A stretch of 64,000 nt of DNA from Streptomyces albofaciens JCM 4342. GTDB lineage: Bacteria; Actinomycetota; Actinomycetes; Streptomycetales; Streptomycetaceae. The stretch is taken from contig NZ_PDCM01000002.1 of assembly GCF_008634025.1 (NCBI RefSeq), forward strand, positions 620,001 to 684,000, written 5' to 3'. The notes under the pieces are model-generated. The model was not told the DNA's origin. It saw nothing but the letters and a program-made list of their open reading frames with translations, and made no database searches. Positions 45,574-54,451 of this stretch are shown here, one piece after another. Numbering within the stretch: the stretch's first letter is position 1; each line of letters opens with the position of its first letter. Both the position numbers and the translations under genes were made by a program.

Positions 45574-46457
45574 ACCGCTGGCTGATCACCGGCGCGAGCG
45601 GGATGCTCGGCCGCGAGGTGTGCCGGCTGCTGGCCGCCGAGGGCGAGTGCGCGCTGCCGCTGGACCGCCGGTCCCTGGACCTGACCGACACCCGGGCCGT
45701 GGAGTTCACCCTGCGGCGGGCCCGGCCGACCGTGGTCGTCAACTGCGCGGCGTACACGGATGTGGACGCGGCCGAGGCCGACGAGCAGCAGGCGTGGCGC
45801 GTCAACGCCGACGCGGTGCGCGGCCTGGCCCTGGCCTGCGCCCGCCGCGGTGCCCGGCTGCTGCACGTCTCCACCGACTACGTCTTCGCGGGCGACGCCA
45901 CCACCCCGTACGCGGAGGACGCGCCGACCGCCCCGCGCACCGCGTACGGCCGCAGCAAGCTGGCCGGCGAGCGCGCCGTCCTGACCGCGCTGCCGCACAC
46001 CGGAACCGTCGTGCGGACCGCCTGGCTTTACGGCGCCCACGGCCGCAATTTCGTACGGACCATGGCCGAGCGCGCGCTGCGCGGCGCCACCGTGGAGGTC
46101 GTCAACGACCAGACGGGGCAGCCCACTCCGGCCCGCGACGTGGCCGGGCGGCTGCTCGCGCTGGGGCGCGGGCCCGCTCGCCCGGGCGTCTTCCACGCCA
46201 CCGCCGGCGGGCTGACCACCTGGTACGACCTGGCGCGCGATGTCTACCGGCTGGCGGGCGCCGACCCGGACCGCGTACGCCCCACCGGCAGCGCCGCGCT
46301 GAACCGCCCCGCCCGCCGCCCCTCCTGGAGCGTGCTGGGCCACGACCGCTGGGCCGCCGCCGGGCTGCCCGCGCCCCGGCACTGGCGCGTCGCGCTCGCC
46401 GACGAGTTCGCCGCGGTGACCGCGACGCTGGAAGGAGCCGTCTCGTGCGCCCGCTGA
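45570..46457 (+). CDS. rmlD: dTDP-4-dehydrorhamnose reductase
   Basis: 295 aa from GTG at 45570, with GGGAGGTG eight bases upstream. Rossmann motif WLITGASGMLG; conserved VVNCAAYTDVDAAE; HVSTDYVFAG; catalytic Tyr/Lys in TAYGRSKLAGE; late motif NDQTGQPTPARD. It reduces the 4-keto sugar to dTDP-L-rhamnose in the standard pathway. It follows rmlB with a four-base overlap and precedes the epimerase gene with a 13-base overlap. Confidence 0.93.
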   Translation: MNRWLITGASGMLGREVCRLLAAEGECALPLDRRSLDLTDTRAVEFTLRRARPTVVVNCAAYTDVDAAEADEQQAWRVNADAVRGLALACARRGARLLHVSTDYVFAGDATTPYAEDAPTAPRTAYGRSKLAGERAVLTALPHTGTVVRTAWLYGAHGRNFVRTMAERALRGATVEVVNDQTGQPTPARDVAGRLLALGRGPARPGVFHATAGGLTTWYDLARDVYRLAGADPDRVRPTGSAALNRPARRPSWSVLGHDRWAAAGLPAPRHWRVALADEFAAVTATLEGAVSCAR

Positions 46458-47047
46458 GCATCGAGGGAGCCTGGGTCCGGGAAGCGCTCGTCCACCGGGA
46501 CGAGCGGGGCTCCTTCCACGAGTGGTTCACCCAGCCGGAGTTCACCGGCGCGACCGGCCTCGCCCCGGCGCTGGCACAGGCCAACTGTTCCGTCTCGCGC
46601 CGCGGTGTGCTGCGCGGCGTGCACTTCAGCGAGGTGCCGCCCGGCCAGGCCAAGTACGTCACCTGCGTACGCGGCGCCGTGCTGGACGTGGTGGTGGACC
46701 TGCGGACCGGCTCCCCCACCTACCGCGCGTGGGAAGCCGTGCCGCTGGACGAGGACGGGCCGAGCGCGGTGTACCTGTCCGAAGGGCTCGGGCACGCCTT
46801 CATGGCCCTGAGCGACGACGCCACCGTCGTCTACCTGTGCTCCACCGGCTACCAGCCGCGCCGCGAGCACGGCATCCACCCGCTGGACCCGGACCTGGGC
46901 ATCGACTGGCCGGCCGGTGCCGCCCCGGTGCTGTCCGCGAAGGACGCCGCCGCGCCCACCCTGGCGGAGGCCGAGCGGCTGGGGCTGCTGCCCTCGTACG
47001 AGGAGTGCGTGCGCCACCGGGCCGCCCGGGAAGGCAGCGCCGCGTGA
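46445..47047 (+). CDS. rmlC: dTDP-4-keto-6-deoxyglucose 3,5-epimerase family (RmlC)
   Basis: 200-aa cupin of the RmlC family, from GTG at 46445 with GAAGGAG seven bases upstream. Family motifs: DERGSFHEWF, RRGVLRGVHFSEVPPGQAKY (active-site His), VVVDLRTGSPTY, YLSEGLGHAF. With rmlA, rmlB and rmlD it completes a dTDP-L-rhamnose pathway. RmlC and single-position epimerases such as EvaD-type enzymes look alike, so the exact sugar stereochemistry is open. Its stop overlaps the next gene by GTGA. Confidence 0.92.
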   Translation: MRPLSIEGAWVREALVHRDERGSFHEWFTQPEFTGATGLAPALAQANCSVSRRGVLRGVHFSEVPPGQAKYVTCVRGAVLDVVVDLRTGSPTYRAWEAVPLDEDGPSAVYLSEGLGHAFMALSDDATVVYLCSTGYQPRREHGIHPLDPDLGIDWPAGAAPVLSAKDAAAPTLAEAERLGLLPSYEECVRHRAAREGSAA

Positions 47048-48096
47048 CGACGACCGTGAGCGCGCCGGTCACCGCCCCGCCCGCCCCGGCCGCGCCGCCC
47101 GCCGGGCGCCGGGCGGTGCGGGCCGGCGGGCTGCTGCTGGGCCTGGCGCTGCTGGCCGCCGTGGTGCTGGCGAGCATCGCCGTGGGCGCCAAGGCCATCC
47201 CGCTCGACCAGGTGTGGCACGGCCTGTTCGGGTGGACCGGTACCGCGGACGACCGGATCGTGCGGGAGTTGCGGCTGCCGCGTACGGCGCTGGGCGTCGC
47301 GGCGGGTGCCGCGCTCGGGCTGGCCGGGGCCGTGATGCAGACCCTCACCCGCAACCCGCTGGCCGACCCCGGGCTCCTCGGTGTGAACGCGGGCGCCTCG
47401 GCCGCCGTGGTCACCGCGATCAGCGTGCTGGGCGTCACCTCGTTCACCGGCTACCTGTGGTTCGCGCTGGCGGGCGCCGGGGTGGCGGCCGTCCTGGTCC
47501 ACGCGCTCGGCGGCAGCCGGGCCGCCACCCCCGTACGCCTGGCCCTGGCGGGCACCGCCGTCAACGCCGCCCTGTTCGGCTACGTCAACGGGCTGCAACT
47601 GACGGACCTGGGCGCGCTGGAGACCATGCGGCACTGGTCCGTCGGCACGCTCGCGGGCCGCCGCGGCGACCTGCTGCCGACCGCGCTGCCGTTCCTGCTC
47701 GCGGGCGCCGTCCTGGCGCTGGCGGTGGCCCGCCCGCTGAACGCCATGGCCTTGGGCGAGGACACCGCCCGCTCCCTGGGCGCGCGGCTGGGCCGGACCC
47801 GGGTGCTGTCCATCGTGGCCATCACCCTGCTGTCCGGTGCCGCCACCGCGGTCTGCGGCCCGATCGGGTTCGTCGGCCTGATGATCCCGCACGCGGTCCG
47901 GGCCTTCTGCGGCCCGGACACCCGGTGGCTGTTCCCGTACTGCGCCGTCTTCGCCCCGGTCCTGCTGCTCGGGTCCGACATCGTGGGCCGGGTACTGGCC
48001 CCGCCGACCGAGATCGAGGTCGGGGTGGTCACCGCGTTCTGCGGCGGCCTGGTGTTCATCCATCTCGTCCGGCGGCGCAAGGTGGCCCAGCTGTGA
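47044..48096 (+). CDS. FecCD-family iron-siderophore permease
   Basis: 350 aa, about ten membrane helices. Family motifs include LRLPRTALGVAAGAALGLAG, MQTLTRNPLADPGLLGVNAG and CGPIGFVGLMIPHAVRAFCG. It is one half of an importer channel for ferric siderophore. GTG overlaps the epimerase stop and its own stop overlaps the second permease start, so the two permeases are made together. Confidence 0.95.
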   Translation: MTTTVSAPVTAPPAPAAPPAGRRAVRAGGLLLGLALLAAVVLASIAVGAKAIPLDQVWHGLFGWTGTADDRIVRELRLPRTALGVAAGAALGLAGAVMQTLTRNPLADPGLLGVNAGASAAVVTAISVLGVTSFTGYLWFALAGAGVAAVLVHALGGSRAATPVRLALAGTAVNAALFGYVNGLQLTDLGALETMRHWSVGTLAGRRGDLLPTALPFLLAGAVLALAVARPLNAMALGEDTARSLGARLGRTRVLSIVAITLLSGAATAVCGPIGFVGLMIPHAVRAFCGPDTRWLFPYCAVFAPVLLLGSDIVGRVLAPPTEIEVGVVTAFCGGLVFIHLVRRRKVAQL

Positions 48097-49166
48097 ACAC
48101 CGTCCGTATCCCCGCCGTACGCCGGACCGCGCCGCGCCCCACCGTGCTGCGCACCCGCGGCGGGCTGTCCCTGCGCCTGGGCCGCCGGGCCCTGCTCATC
48201 TGCGGGCTGCTGGCGCTGACCGGCGCCGTCGTGGCCGTCCTGTCCCTGGGCACGGGCAGCTACCGCCTCACCCCCGCCGAAGTCGTCGCCACTCTCTTCG
48301 GTGACGGTCCGCCCGGCGCCGACTTCGTCGTGACGGACCTGCGGCTGCCCCGGGTGCTGGACGGCCTGCTGGCCGGCTTCGCCATGGGCATGAGCGGCGC
48401 GGTCTTCCAGTCGCTGGCCCGCAATCCGCTCGGCAGCCCGGACGTCATCGGCTTCGGCAGCGGCGCCTCGGCCGGCGCTCTGGTCTCCGTCATCCTCCTG
48501 GAGGCCGGCACCGCGCAGATCGCCCTCGGCGCGGTGCTCGGCGGCCTGGCCACCGCCGCCGCGGTCTACCTGCTGGCCTGGCGGCGCGGTGTGCACGGCT
48601 ACCGGCTGGTCCTCGTCGGCATCGGCGGCTCGGCCGTCCTCGGCTCGCTGACCAGCTATCTGTACGTACGGGCCGACCTCGGCAAGGCGGCCGAGGCCGC
48701 CACCTGGATGATCGGCAGCCTCAACGGACGCGGCTGGTCCGACGTGAGCGTGGCCGCGCTCGGCGTCGCCGTCCTGGCGCCCGCCGTACTGGCCCTGACC
48801 CGCCGCCTGGGCCTGCTGGAGATGGGCGACGACACGGCGGCGGCACTCGGCGTGGCCCCCGAACGCAGCCGCCTGGCCCTCCTCGCCACCGGCACCGGCC
48901 TGACGGCCCTCGCCGTCGCCGCCGCGGGGCCCATCCCCTTCGTCGCCCTCGCCGCCCCCCAACTGGCCCGCCGCCTCACCCGCTCCCCCGGCCCCAACGT
49001 CCTGCCCGCGGCGTGGATGGGCGCCGTCCTGGTCACCCTCGCCGACTGGACGGCCCAGCGCGTCTCCGGCACGGGCATCCTGCCGGTGGGCGTGATCACC
49101 GGGGTGGGCGGCGGCGCGTATCTGGCCTGGCTGCTGTTCCTGGAGCGGAGGTCGGGGAAGGTGTAG
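48093..49166 (+). CDS. FecCD-family iron-siderophore permease (partner)
   Basis: 357 aa, about ten membrane helices. Motifs: LRLPRVLDGLLAGFAMGMSG, FQSLARNPLGSPDVIGFGSG, AGPIPFVALAAPQLARRLT. It pairs with the preceding permease (FepD/FepG arrangement). No ATPase gene follows; the operon appears to end at a small hairpin. The ATPase must come from elsewhere, perhaps beyond the right edge with the second permease pair. Confidence 0.95.
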   Translation: MNTVRIPAVRRTAPRPTVLRTRGGLSLRLGRRALLICGLLALTGAVVAVLSLGTGSYRLTPAEVVATLFGDGPPGADFVVTDLRLPRVLDGLLAGFAMGMSGAVFQSLARNPLGSPDVIGFGSGASAGALVSVILLEAGTAQIALGAVLGGLATAAAVYLLAWRRGVHGYRLVLVGIGGSAVLGSLTSYLYVRADLGKAAEAATWMIGSLNGRGWSDVSVAALGVAVLAPAVLALTRRLGLLEMGDDTAAALGVAPERSRLALLATGTGLTALAVAAAGPIPFVALAAPQLARRLTRSPGPNVLPAAWMGAVLVTLADWTAQRVSGTGILPVGVITGVGGGAYLAWLLFLERRSGKV

Positions 49167-49175
49167 CGCAGCGGG

Positions 49176-49190
49176 CGGGCCGTCGGCCCG
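49176..49190 (+). terminator. Short hairpin after the permease operon
   Basis: CGGGCC-GTC-GGCCCG, a six-base GC stem ten bases after the second permease stop. It may end the exporter-rml-permease transcript; the stem is short and has no T-tract. Confidence 0.45.
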
Positions 49191-49336
49191 GTGCACGGCG
49201 TACGCCGGGGGCGCCATACGCGCAAGGTGCGCCAACCGGCGACACGGCGGGCCCGTCCGTGTCGTTTGCCGTCCGCCGTCCCACGGAAGTGGCCAAGTAT
49301 CAGGTGGCCGGGCCGCGGGGACCACAGGGAGGGATC

Positions 49337-49522
49337 GTGTTCGACCTCAGGGCGGAAGCGGAGATGCGCCTCTTCTCGGAAAAGCTGGCCAGGGAACTCG
49401 CCGAAAAACGGCGCGCCGCCATGGACAGTACGACCGACAGCGCCGGTGGCGGGCCTTCCGGCGCCGGAACGGAGCGCCGGGGACCGGCGGCCCCGGACGG
49501 AGACGCGCCTTCTGCCGCATAG
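49337..49522 (+). CDS. Small hypothetical protein
   Basis: 61 aa from GTG at 49337 with AGGGAGGGATC upstream. The N-terminal half is a charged amphipathic helix (FDLRAEAEMRLFSEKLAREL); the rest is Gly/Pro/Ser-rich and disordered. No family recognised. The good RBS and helix support a real gene, but the short length leaves doubt. Confidence 0.5.
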   Translation: MFDLRAEAEMRLFSEKLARELAEKRRAAMDSTTDSAGGGPSGAGTERRGPAAPDGDAPSAA

Positions 49523-49672
49523 CCGCGCACGCGCCGCGGGACGGTACGCACCGGCGCGTCGCGGCGGCGGACGGGATGGCCTGAAAGAGCAGGGGCTCTC
49601 CGTCACCGGCGGTGCGAGGGTGTTCCGGGGCACTCCGGTGCGGGGCCGGGGGCCGGTCGCTCTGGGGGGATC

Positions 49673-50914
49673 ATGGGTGGCAGAGCCGTGCTGTTCTCGG
49701 GGCTGGCGGCGGTCGTGGTGGCGGCCGGCGGTGTGACGGCCGCGATGGCTCCGGCAGCGGCGGCCGGTCCGCCCCGTATCGAAAGGATCAGTGTCACCGC
49801 CAACGGCGCCCAGGGGGACGGCCGTTCGTACGCCCCCTCCCTCAGCGCCGACGGCCGCATCGCCGCCTTCACCTCGCAGGCCACCAACTTCGCGCCGGAC
49901 AGCAGGAAGTACCGGCCGCAGGTCTTCTGGAAGGACCTGCGCACCGGCGTCCTGAACCGGGTCGGTGCCCGGGACGTGGGCGCGCCCGCCGACGCGTGGA
50001 CGGATGATCCCGCGCTCAGCGCCGACGGCCGCCATCTCGCCTTCGCGTCCGTCTCGCACACCGACGACGGGCGGCCCGGCCCGCCGGGCGAGGTCGCGGA
50101 CGTCTACGTACGGAATCTGCGCACCGGCCGCACCGTCAAGGCGAACGTCGGCCTGGACGAGGGCTACGGCATCGTCTCCCGGAGCCCGTCCCTCAGCGCG
50201 GACGGCCGCTACGTCGCCTTCGTGGCGGACGACGAGCCGTGGTACCCGCTCGGCGTGCTGGGCGAAGTGCGCATCTACGTGAGGGACTTGGTCAAGGGGG
50301 TCACCGAGCGGGTGAGCGCCCCGCCGGCCGACTGGGCCCGGGCCGCCACCAACCCGAAGATCAGCGCGGACGGCCGCTTCGTCGCGTACGGGATGTACGT
50401 GTCGAAGGTGTCCGGGCCGCCGGTGCAGGACGTGTACGTGACCGACCGGAAGACCGGGCGGACACAGCAGGCCGATGTGCCGTACGACGGAGCCGGGCCC
50501 TCGGACCGGATGTCCACCCTGGCCGGCATCGGCCCCGACGGCCGTCACGTCCTCTTCCAGACCCGCTCCGACAAGATCACACCCGGTGACACCAACCAGG
50601 GCCACAACGTCTTCGTCCGCGACCTGCGCCGCGCCACGACCCGGCGGCTGGACGCCACCGAGCCCGGCGGGAGCACATCGGCGGGCGTCTTCAGCGCCGA
50701 CGGCCGGCACCTCGTCTTCCACGACGGTACGGGGATCAGCGTGCGCGACCTCGCAACGGGCCGTACGCGACGGGTGCTGGCGCCGGGGACCGGACGGCAC
50801 GGGCCGCCCGCGCCCGACGCGCACGCCCGGCGGATCGCCTTCTCCTCCTGGGCGACGGACCTGGTGCCCGGTGACACCAACGGCACCGAGGACGTGTTCC
50901 TGCTGCGCCGGTGA
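49673..50914 (+). CDS. Secreted TolB/PD40-type beta-propeller protein
   Basis: 413 aa from ATG with GGGGGGATC upstream. The signal peptide ends near AMAPAAAA (about 1-31). At least five repeats of the S(A/L)SADGR-x-(I/V)AF type follow (SLSADGRIAAFTS, ALSADGRHLAFAS, SLSADGRYVAFVA, KISADGRFVAYGM, VFSADGRHLVFHD), the signature of WD40-like PD40 propellers. It probably acts outside the cell as a binding scaffold. There is no link in sequence to iron uptake and no iron box upstream. Confidence 0.9.
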   Translation: MGGRAVLFSGLAAVVVAAGGVTAAMAPAAAAGPPRIERISVTANGAQGDGRSYAPSLSADGRIAAFTSQATNFAPDSRKYRPQVFWKDLRTGVLNRVGARDVGAPADAWTDDPALSADGRHLAFASVSHTDDGRPGPPGEVADVYVRNLRTGRTVKANVGLDEGYGIVSRSPSLSADGRYVAFVADDEPWYPLGVLGEVRIYVRDLVKGVTERVSAPPADWARAATNPKISADGRFVAYGMYVSKVSGPPVQDVYVTDRKTGRTQQADVPYDGAGPSDRMSTLAGIGPDGRHVLFQTRSDKITPGDTNQGHNVFVRDLRRATTRRLDATEPGGSTSAGVFSADGRHLVFHDGTGISVRDLATGRTRRVLAPGTGRHGPPAPDAHARRIAFSSWATDLVPGDTNGTEDVFLLRR

Positions 50915-50947
50915 CGCTCGCCTCCCCCGCGGGCGGGCGTCACCGGG

Positions 50948-51523
50948 TCAGCTGTCCCGTACCGCGCGGAAGCGGAACCGGCCCTTCGCGGAAGTGACGT
51001 CCACCCGCCCGAACCCGGCGGCGCGCAGCCGTCGCGGCAGCGTGTCCGGCGGTACGGGCACGTACGTGTCGCCCAGGTGCAGCAGGCGGAACCCGGCACT
51101 CGCGCGGCCGTCGCAGCCCGCGAAGACGCCGCCGGGGCGCAGCACCCGCCCGGCCTCCGCGAAGAGGCGGTCCTGCTGTTGTGGGGACGGCACGTGGTGC
51201 AGCATGGTGAAGCACACGACGCTGTCGAAGCCGCCGTCGGGGAACGGCATCGACGCCCCGTCACCGTGCACCACTTCGACCCGTTCCCCGTACGTCTCCT
51301 GGAGGTCCTTCGCGAAGTCCGCGTCGACTTCCAGGACGCTGAGACGGCCGGGCACACGCCGTTCCAGCACGCGTGTGGTGGCGCCGTAGCCGGGGCCGAT
51401 CTCCAGGGTGGCGGCGCCGAGTTCCACGCCGTCGAGGGCCCATGGCAGCAGGCTCTGCTCGACCCCGCGGGCCCACTTGCCGGAGCTGCAAATCCACTGG
51501 TGCAACCGATTCATGGAGGTCAT
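50948..51523 (-). CDS. Class I SAM-dependent methyltransferase
   Basis: 191 aa. SAM-binding motif LEIGPGYGATTRVLE, acidic loop LEVDADF, motif HGDGASMPFPDGGFDSVVCF, and LHHVPSPQQQDRLFAEAGRV as in UbiE/COQ5-like enzymes. ATG at 51523 (or 51514) has no clear RBS and faces the AraC-type gene with only six bases between the start codons. The substrate is unknown. Confidence 0.88.
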   Translation of the reverse strand: MTSMNRLHQWICSSGKWARGVEQSLLPWALDGVELGAATLEIGPGYGATTRVLERRVPGRLSVLEVDADFAKDLQETYGERVEVVHGDGASMPFPDGGFDSVVCFTMLHHVPSPQQQDRLFAEAGRVLRPGGVFAGCDGRASAGFRLLHLGDTYVPVPPDTLPRRLRAAGFGRVDVTSAKGRFRFRAVRDS

Positions 51524-51529
51524 ACGGCG

Positions 51530-52342
51530 ATGCTAGGAAGCGCGGAGGATGTCCACCACGAGGTAGGGGGACATGTCCTGTCGCGATACGGACAGCTGAC
51601 GCCGCGCGCCGGGTATCCGCAGGCCGCCGTCGTCGTCGGCAGCCACGCGGTCGACGACGGCCAGTGGTACGGACGGCACTGGCACACGGCCCACCAACTG
51701 GCCTGGGCCGAGCGCGGGGTCATCGCCGTGCGCGCCCTGGGCAACACCTGGGTGCTGCCGCCGACCATGGCGCTGTGGATACCGGCCGGCACCGAGCACG
51801 CGACCGGGGCGTCCGGCCCGGTGCTGGGCCGCAGCCTGTGGTGCCGGCCCGACCGCTGCCCGGTGGACTGGTCCGTGCCCACCGTCGTGGGCGTCTCGCC
51901 CCTGCTGCGCGAGCTGATCACGCACCTGGCCGACGACGGTCTGAGCCCGGCCGCCAGGCAGCGGGCCGAAGCGGTCGCGCTCGACCAGTTGGTGCCGCTG
52001 TCGGTGGCGACCGTGCTGGCGCCGCTGCCCCGGGACCCGCGGGCGTGCCACGTCGCACGTGCCCTGCGCGCGTGTCCGGCGGACGACCGGACGCTGGCGC
52101 AGTGGGGTACGGAGGTGGGCGCGAGCGCCCGGACGCTGGCCCGCGCGTTCGCCGCGGAGACGGGGCTGCCGTTCGGGCAGTGGCGCACCCGGGTGCGCCT
52201 CCAGGCCGCGATGCCGCTGCTGGCGGGCGGCGCGACGGTGGCGGCCACGGCCGCGCGGGTCGGCTACGCGTCGCCGAGCGCGTTCGTGGCGGCGTTCCGG
52301 CGGGTGGTGGGGGTGCCGCCGGGGGCCTACTTCTCGCCGTGA
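51530..52342 (+). CDS. AraC-family transcriptional regulator
   Basis: 270 aa. An N-terminal cupin-like sensor (HWHTAHQLAWAERGVIAVRA, LPPTMALWIPAGTEHA) is followed by a C-terminal double helix-turn-helix (LAQWGTEVGASARTLARAF, TGLPFGQWRTRVRLQAA, VAATAARVGYASPSAFVAAF). Regulators of this architecture respond to small molecules. It is divergent from the methyltransferase and may control it. ATG at 51530 has no RBS and could give a leaderless mRNA. A link to siderophore control is possible from position only. Confidence 0.92.
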   Translation: MLGSAEDVHHEVGGHVLSRYGQLTPRAGYPQAAVVVGSHAVDDGQWYGRHWHTAHQLAWAERGVIAVRALGNTWVLPPTMALWIPAGTEHATGASGPVLGRSLWCRPDRCPVDWSVPTVVGVSPLLRELITHLADDGLSPAARQRAEAVALDQLVPLSVATVLAPLPRDPRACHVARALRACPADDRTLAQWGTEVGASARTLARAFAAETGLPFGQWRTRVRLQAAMPLLAGGATVAATAARVGYASPSAFVAAFRRVVGVPPGAYFSP

Positions 52343-52483
52343 CGGCCCCTGAACGGGGCGGGCGGGAGCGGGTGTCCGACAGGGCGCGGGGCGCGCCGTG
52401 CCCAACTGGGGGCGCACGGCGGCCGCGTGGGCCTCGGAGGCAACCCGACCCCGCCCCGCCGTCGAAGATCATCGAGGTGCAGA

Positions 52484-53086
52484 ATGACCCGTATGTCGAT
52501 GACGAACACGCCGACGGCAGCGACGCTCGACGACGCTCCGCAGATCAGTCGCGCTCTGGCCCGCGCCTTTGACGACGACCCGATGATGCACTGGTTCCTG
52601 CCCGGCGAGGACGCGCGCGAGGAGCGGCTGGGCCGCTACTTCACCACGATCTTCACCAAGCAGTACGCCCACCACGGTGTGTGCGAGCGGACCGGGGCCG
52701 CGGCGGCCTTCTGGGTGCCGCCGGAGGCGCGGGACAAGGCCGTTCCCGACGAGGAGACGCTGCGGGAGCTCGACGGCCTCCTCGGCGACCGCGGGCCCGT
52801 GTTCCGGGAGATCGTCGGAGCCGCCGCCGAGCACGCACCCCAGGAGCCGCACTGGTATCTGGCGGTGATCGGCGCCGACCCGGCCACCCAGGGCCAGGGG
52901 CACGGGGCCGCCCTGCTGCGCTCGGGGCTGGCCAAGGCCGACGCGGCGGGCCTGCCAGTCTATCTGGAGTCCTCCAAGGCGGCCAATCTGCCCTTCTACG
53001 AGCACTTCGGCTTCACCGTGCTCCAGGAGGTGCAGCTGCCGGAGGGCGGGCCGACGCTGTGGATGATGCGGCGCGCGGAACGATAG
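52484..53086 (+). CDS. GNAT-family N-acetyltransferase
   Basis: 200 aa from ATG with GAGG six bases upstream. The acetyl-CoA-binding motif is LAVIGADPATQGQGHGAALL (Q-x-x-G-x-G/A), with the late motif ESSKAANLPFYEHFGF. The N-terminal DDAPQISRALARAFDDDPMM is typical of the family. The substrate is unknown. It sits directly before an iron box and the second esterase but is not under that box. Confidence 0.92.
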   Translation: MTRMSMTNTPTAATLDDAPQISRALARAFDDDPMMHWFLPGEDAREERLGRYFTTIFTKQYAHHGVCERTGAAAAFWVPPEARDKAVPDEETLRELDGLLGDRGPVFREIVGAAAEHAPQEPHWYLAVIGADPATQGQGHGAALLRSGLAKADAAGLPVYLESSKAANLPFYEHFGFTVLQEVQLPEGGPTLWMMRRAER

Positions 53087-53096
53087 GACACGAAAC

Positions 53097-53124
53097 GATA
53101 AGGTAAGGCTCGCCTTACCTTATC
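53097..53124. promoter_or_regulatory. Palindromic iron box before the second esterase
   Basis: Perfect 13-base arms GATAAGGTAAGGC / GCCTTACCTTATC around a TC centre. It resembles the iron-box consensus at 14 of 19 positions and has stronger symmetry than most. It ends 40 bases before the esterase start. Confidence 0.75.
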
Positions 53125-53164
53125 GACCGCCCGCCATCGCGCCCCGGACACGGAGACCGCCCCG

Positions 53165-54451
53165 ATGATCGCAGCCGCCCCGCCCGCCGACACGCCGCGC
53201 CGTCCTCCCCGGGTACCGCGCCCCTCCCCCGTGCCGCGGGTCACGGACGAGCGGACCGTCCGCCGGGCGGCCGCGATGTCCGGGGCGGACTTCTGGCAGG
53301 CGGTGCGGCGGGACGGCACGCCGCTGGTCGGGCCGGACCCGCTGGGCGCCGCTGACCACGCGCTGGTCACCTTCCTGTGGCGCGGCTCCGCCGCCACCCG
53401 CGCGGTCCTGGTGTCGCCCAACAAGCTCGCCGACCCCCGCGATCCGGCCGGCAACCTCATGGACCGCGTGCCCGGCACGGACGTGTGGCACTGGTCCGTA
53501 CGGATGCGCCGCGACTGGCACGCCACCTACACGCTGTGTGTGGACGAGGGCGACGGCCCCGCCGCCGACGACGAGGCGTACTGGCCGTGGTTTCGCACGC
53601 AGCGGCGCCTCGATCCCCTCAACCCGCAGACGCTCGCGAGCCGTTGGGGCGGGCCCCCGGCCTCCTGCGTCACGCTGCCCGACGCGCCGCGCGGCGAGGA
53701 GTGGCGGGAGCGGCCGGGCGTGCCCCGTGGCAGCGTCTCCGTGCACACGGTGCACAGCGCCCGGCTCGGCAACGCGCGCCGGGTGTGGCGGTACGCGCCC
53801 CCGGGCGGCGCTGAACCGGGCGCCGAACTGCCCGTGCTCGTCCTCCTGGACGGAGAGATGTGGCAGCCGGGGCTCGGGGTGGCCACCCTGCTGGACAACC
53901 TCATCGCGGACGGCCGGATCCCGCCGCTGGCCGCGCTGCTGCCGGAGTCGCTGGGCGCGGACGCCCGCTGGGCCGAGATGACCTGCGACCCGCGGTTCGC
54001 CGGGTTCCTCGCGGACGAGCTGCTGCCGTGGGCCGCCGCGGACCTGCCGCTGACCGCCGACCCGGCCCGTACCGTCGTGGCGGGCCAGAGCCTCGGCGGC
54101 CTGACCGCCGCGTACGCCGGGGTGTCCGCGCCCGGCCGGTTCGGCTGCGTCCTGGCGCAGTCCGGCTCCTTCTGGTGGCCGGACGGGCCGGGCGCCCAGT
54201 GGCTGACCGACCGGATCGCGGCGTCCCCGCGGCTGCCGGTGCGGTTCCGGCTGTCGGCGGGCGAGCAGGAGTGGGTCGCCCTGCCCGCGAACCGGCGGCT
54301 GCGCGACACCCTGGCGGCCAAGGGCTATAAGGACGCGGTCTACCGCGAGTACAACGGCGGCCACGACTACCTGTGCTGGCGTACGGAACTGGCCGACGGG
54401 CTGTGCGCGCTGCTCGGCCCGGGGGCGGCGGCCGGGACCGCCGCCGGCTGA
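53165..54451 (+). CDS. Second enterochelin esterase-like hydrolase (Fes/IroD type)
   Basis: 428 aa. An N-terminal Fes-like domain (FLWRGSAATRAVLVSPNKL, RVPGTDVWHWSVRMRRD) precedes an esterase domain with LLDGEMWQPG, nucleophile GQSLGG and His in NGGHDYLCW. It is clearly a paralogue of the esterase at 37148 with the same domain order. Two esterases may act on differently glycosylated or linear forms of the siderophore. ATG at 53165 follows GGAGACCG. It is under its own palindromic iron box. Confidence 0.92.
   Translation: MIAAAPPADTPRRPPRVPRPSPVPRVTDERTVRRAAAMSGADFWQAVRRDGTPLVGPDPLGAADHALVTFLWRGSAATRAVLVSPNKLADPRDPAGNLMDRVPGTDVWHWSVRMRRDWHATYTLCVDEGDGPAADDEAYWPWFRTQRRLDPLNPQTLASRWGGPPASCVTLPDAPRGEEWRERPGVPRGSVSVHTVHSARLGNARRVWRYAPPGGAEPGAELPVLVLLDGEMWQPGLGVATLLDNLIADGRIPPLAALLPESLGADARWAEMTCDPRFAGFLADELLPWAAADLPLTADPARTVVAGQSLGGLTAAYAGVSAPGRFGCVLAQSGSFWWPDGPGAQWLTDRIAASPRLPVRFRLSAGEQEWVALPANRRLRDTLAAKGYKDAVYREYNGGHDYLCWRTELADGLCALLGPGAAAGTAAG

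Noticed and set aside
48656..50824. Minus-strand open frame of about 720 codons
   Set aside because: Lies across the permease, the intergenic region and the propeller gene; no domain signal.
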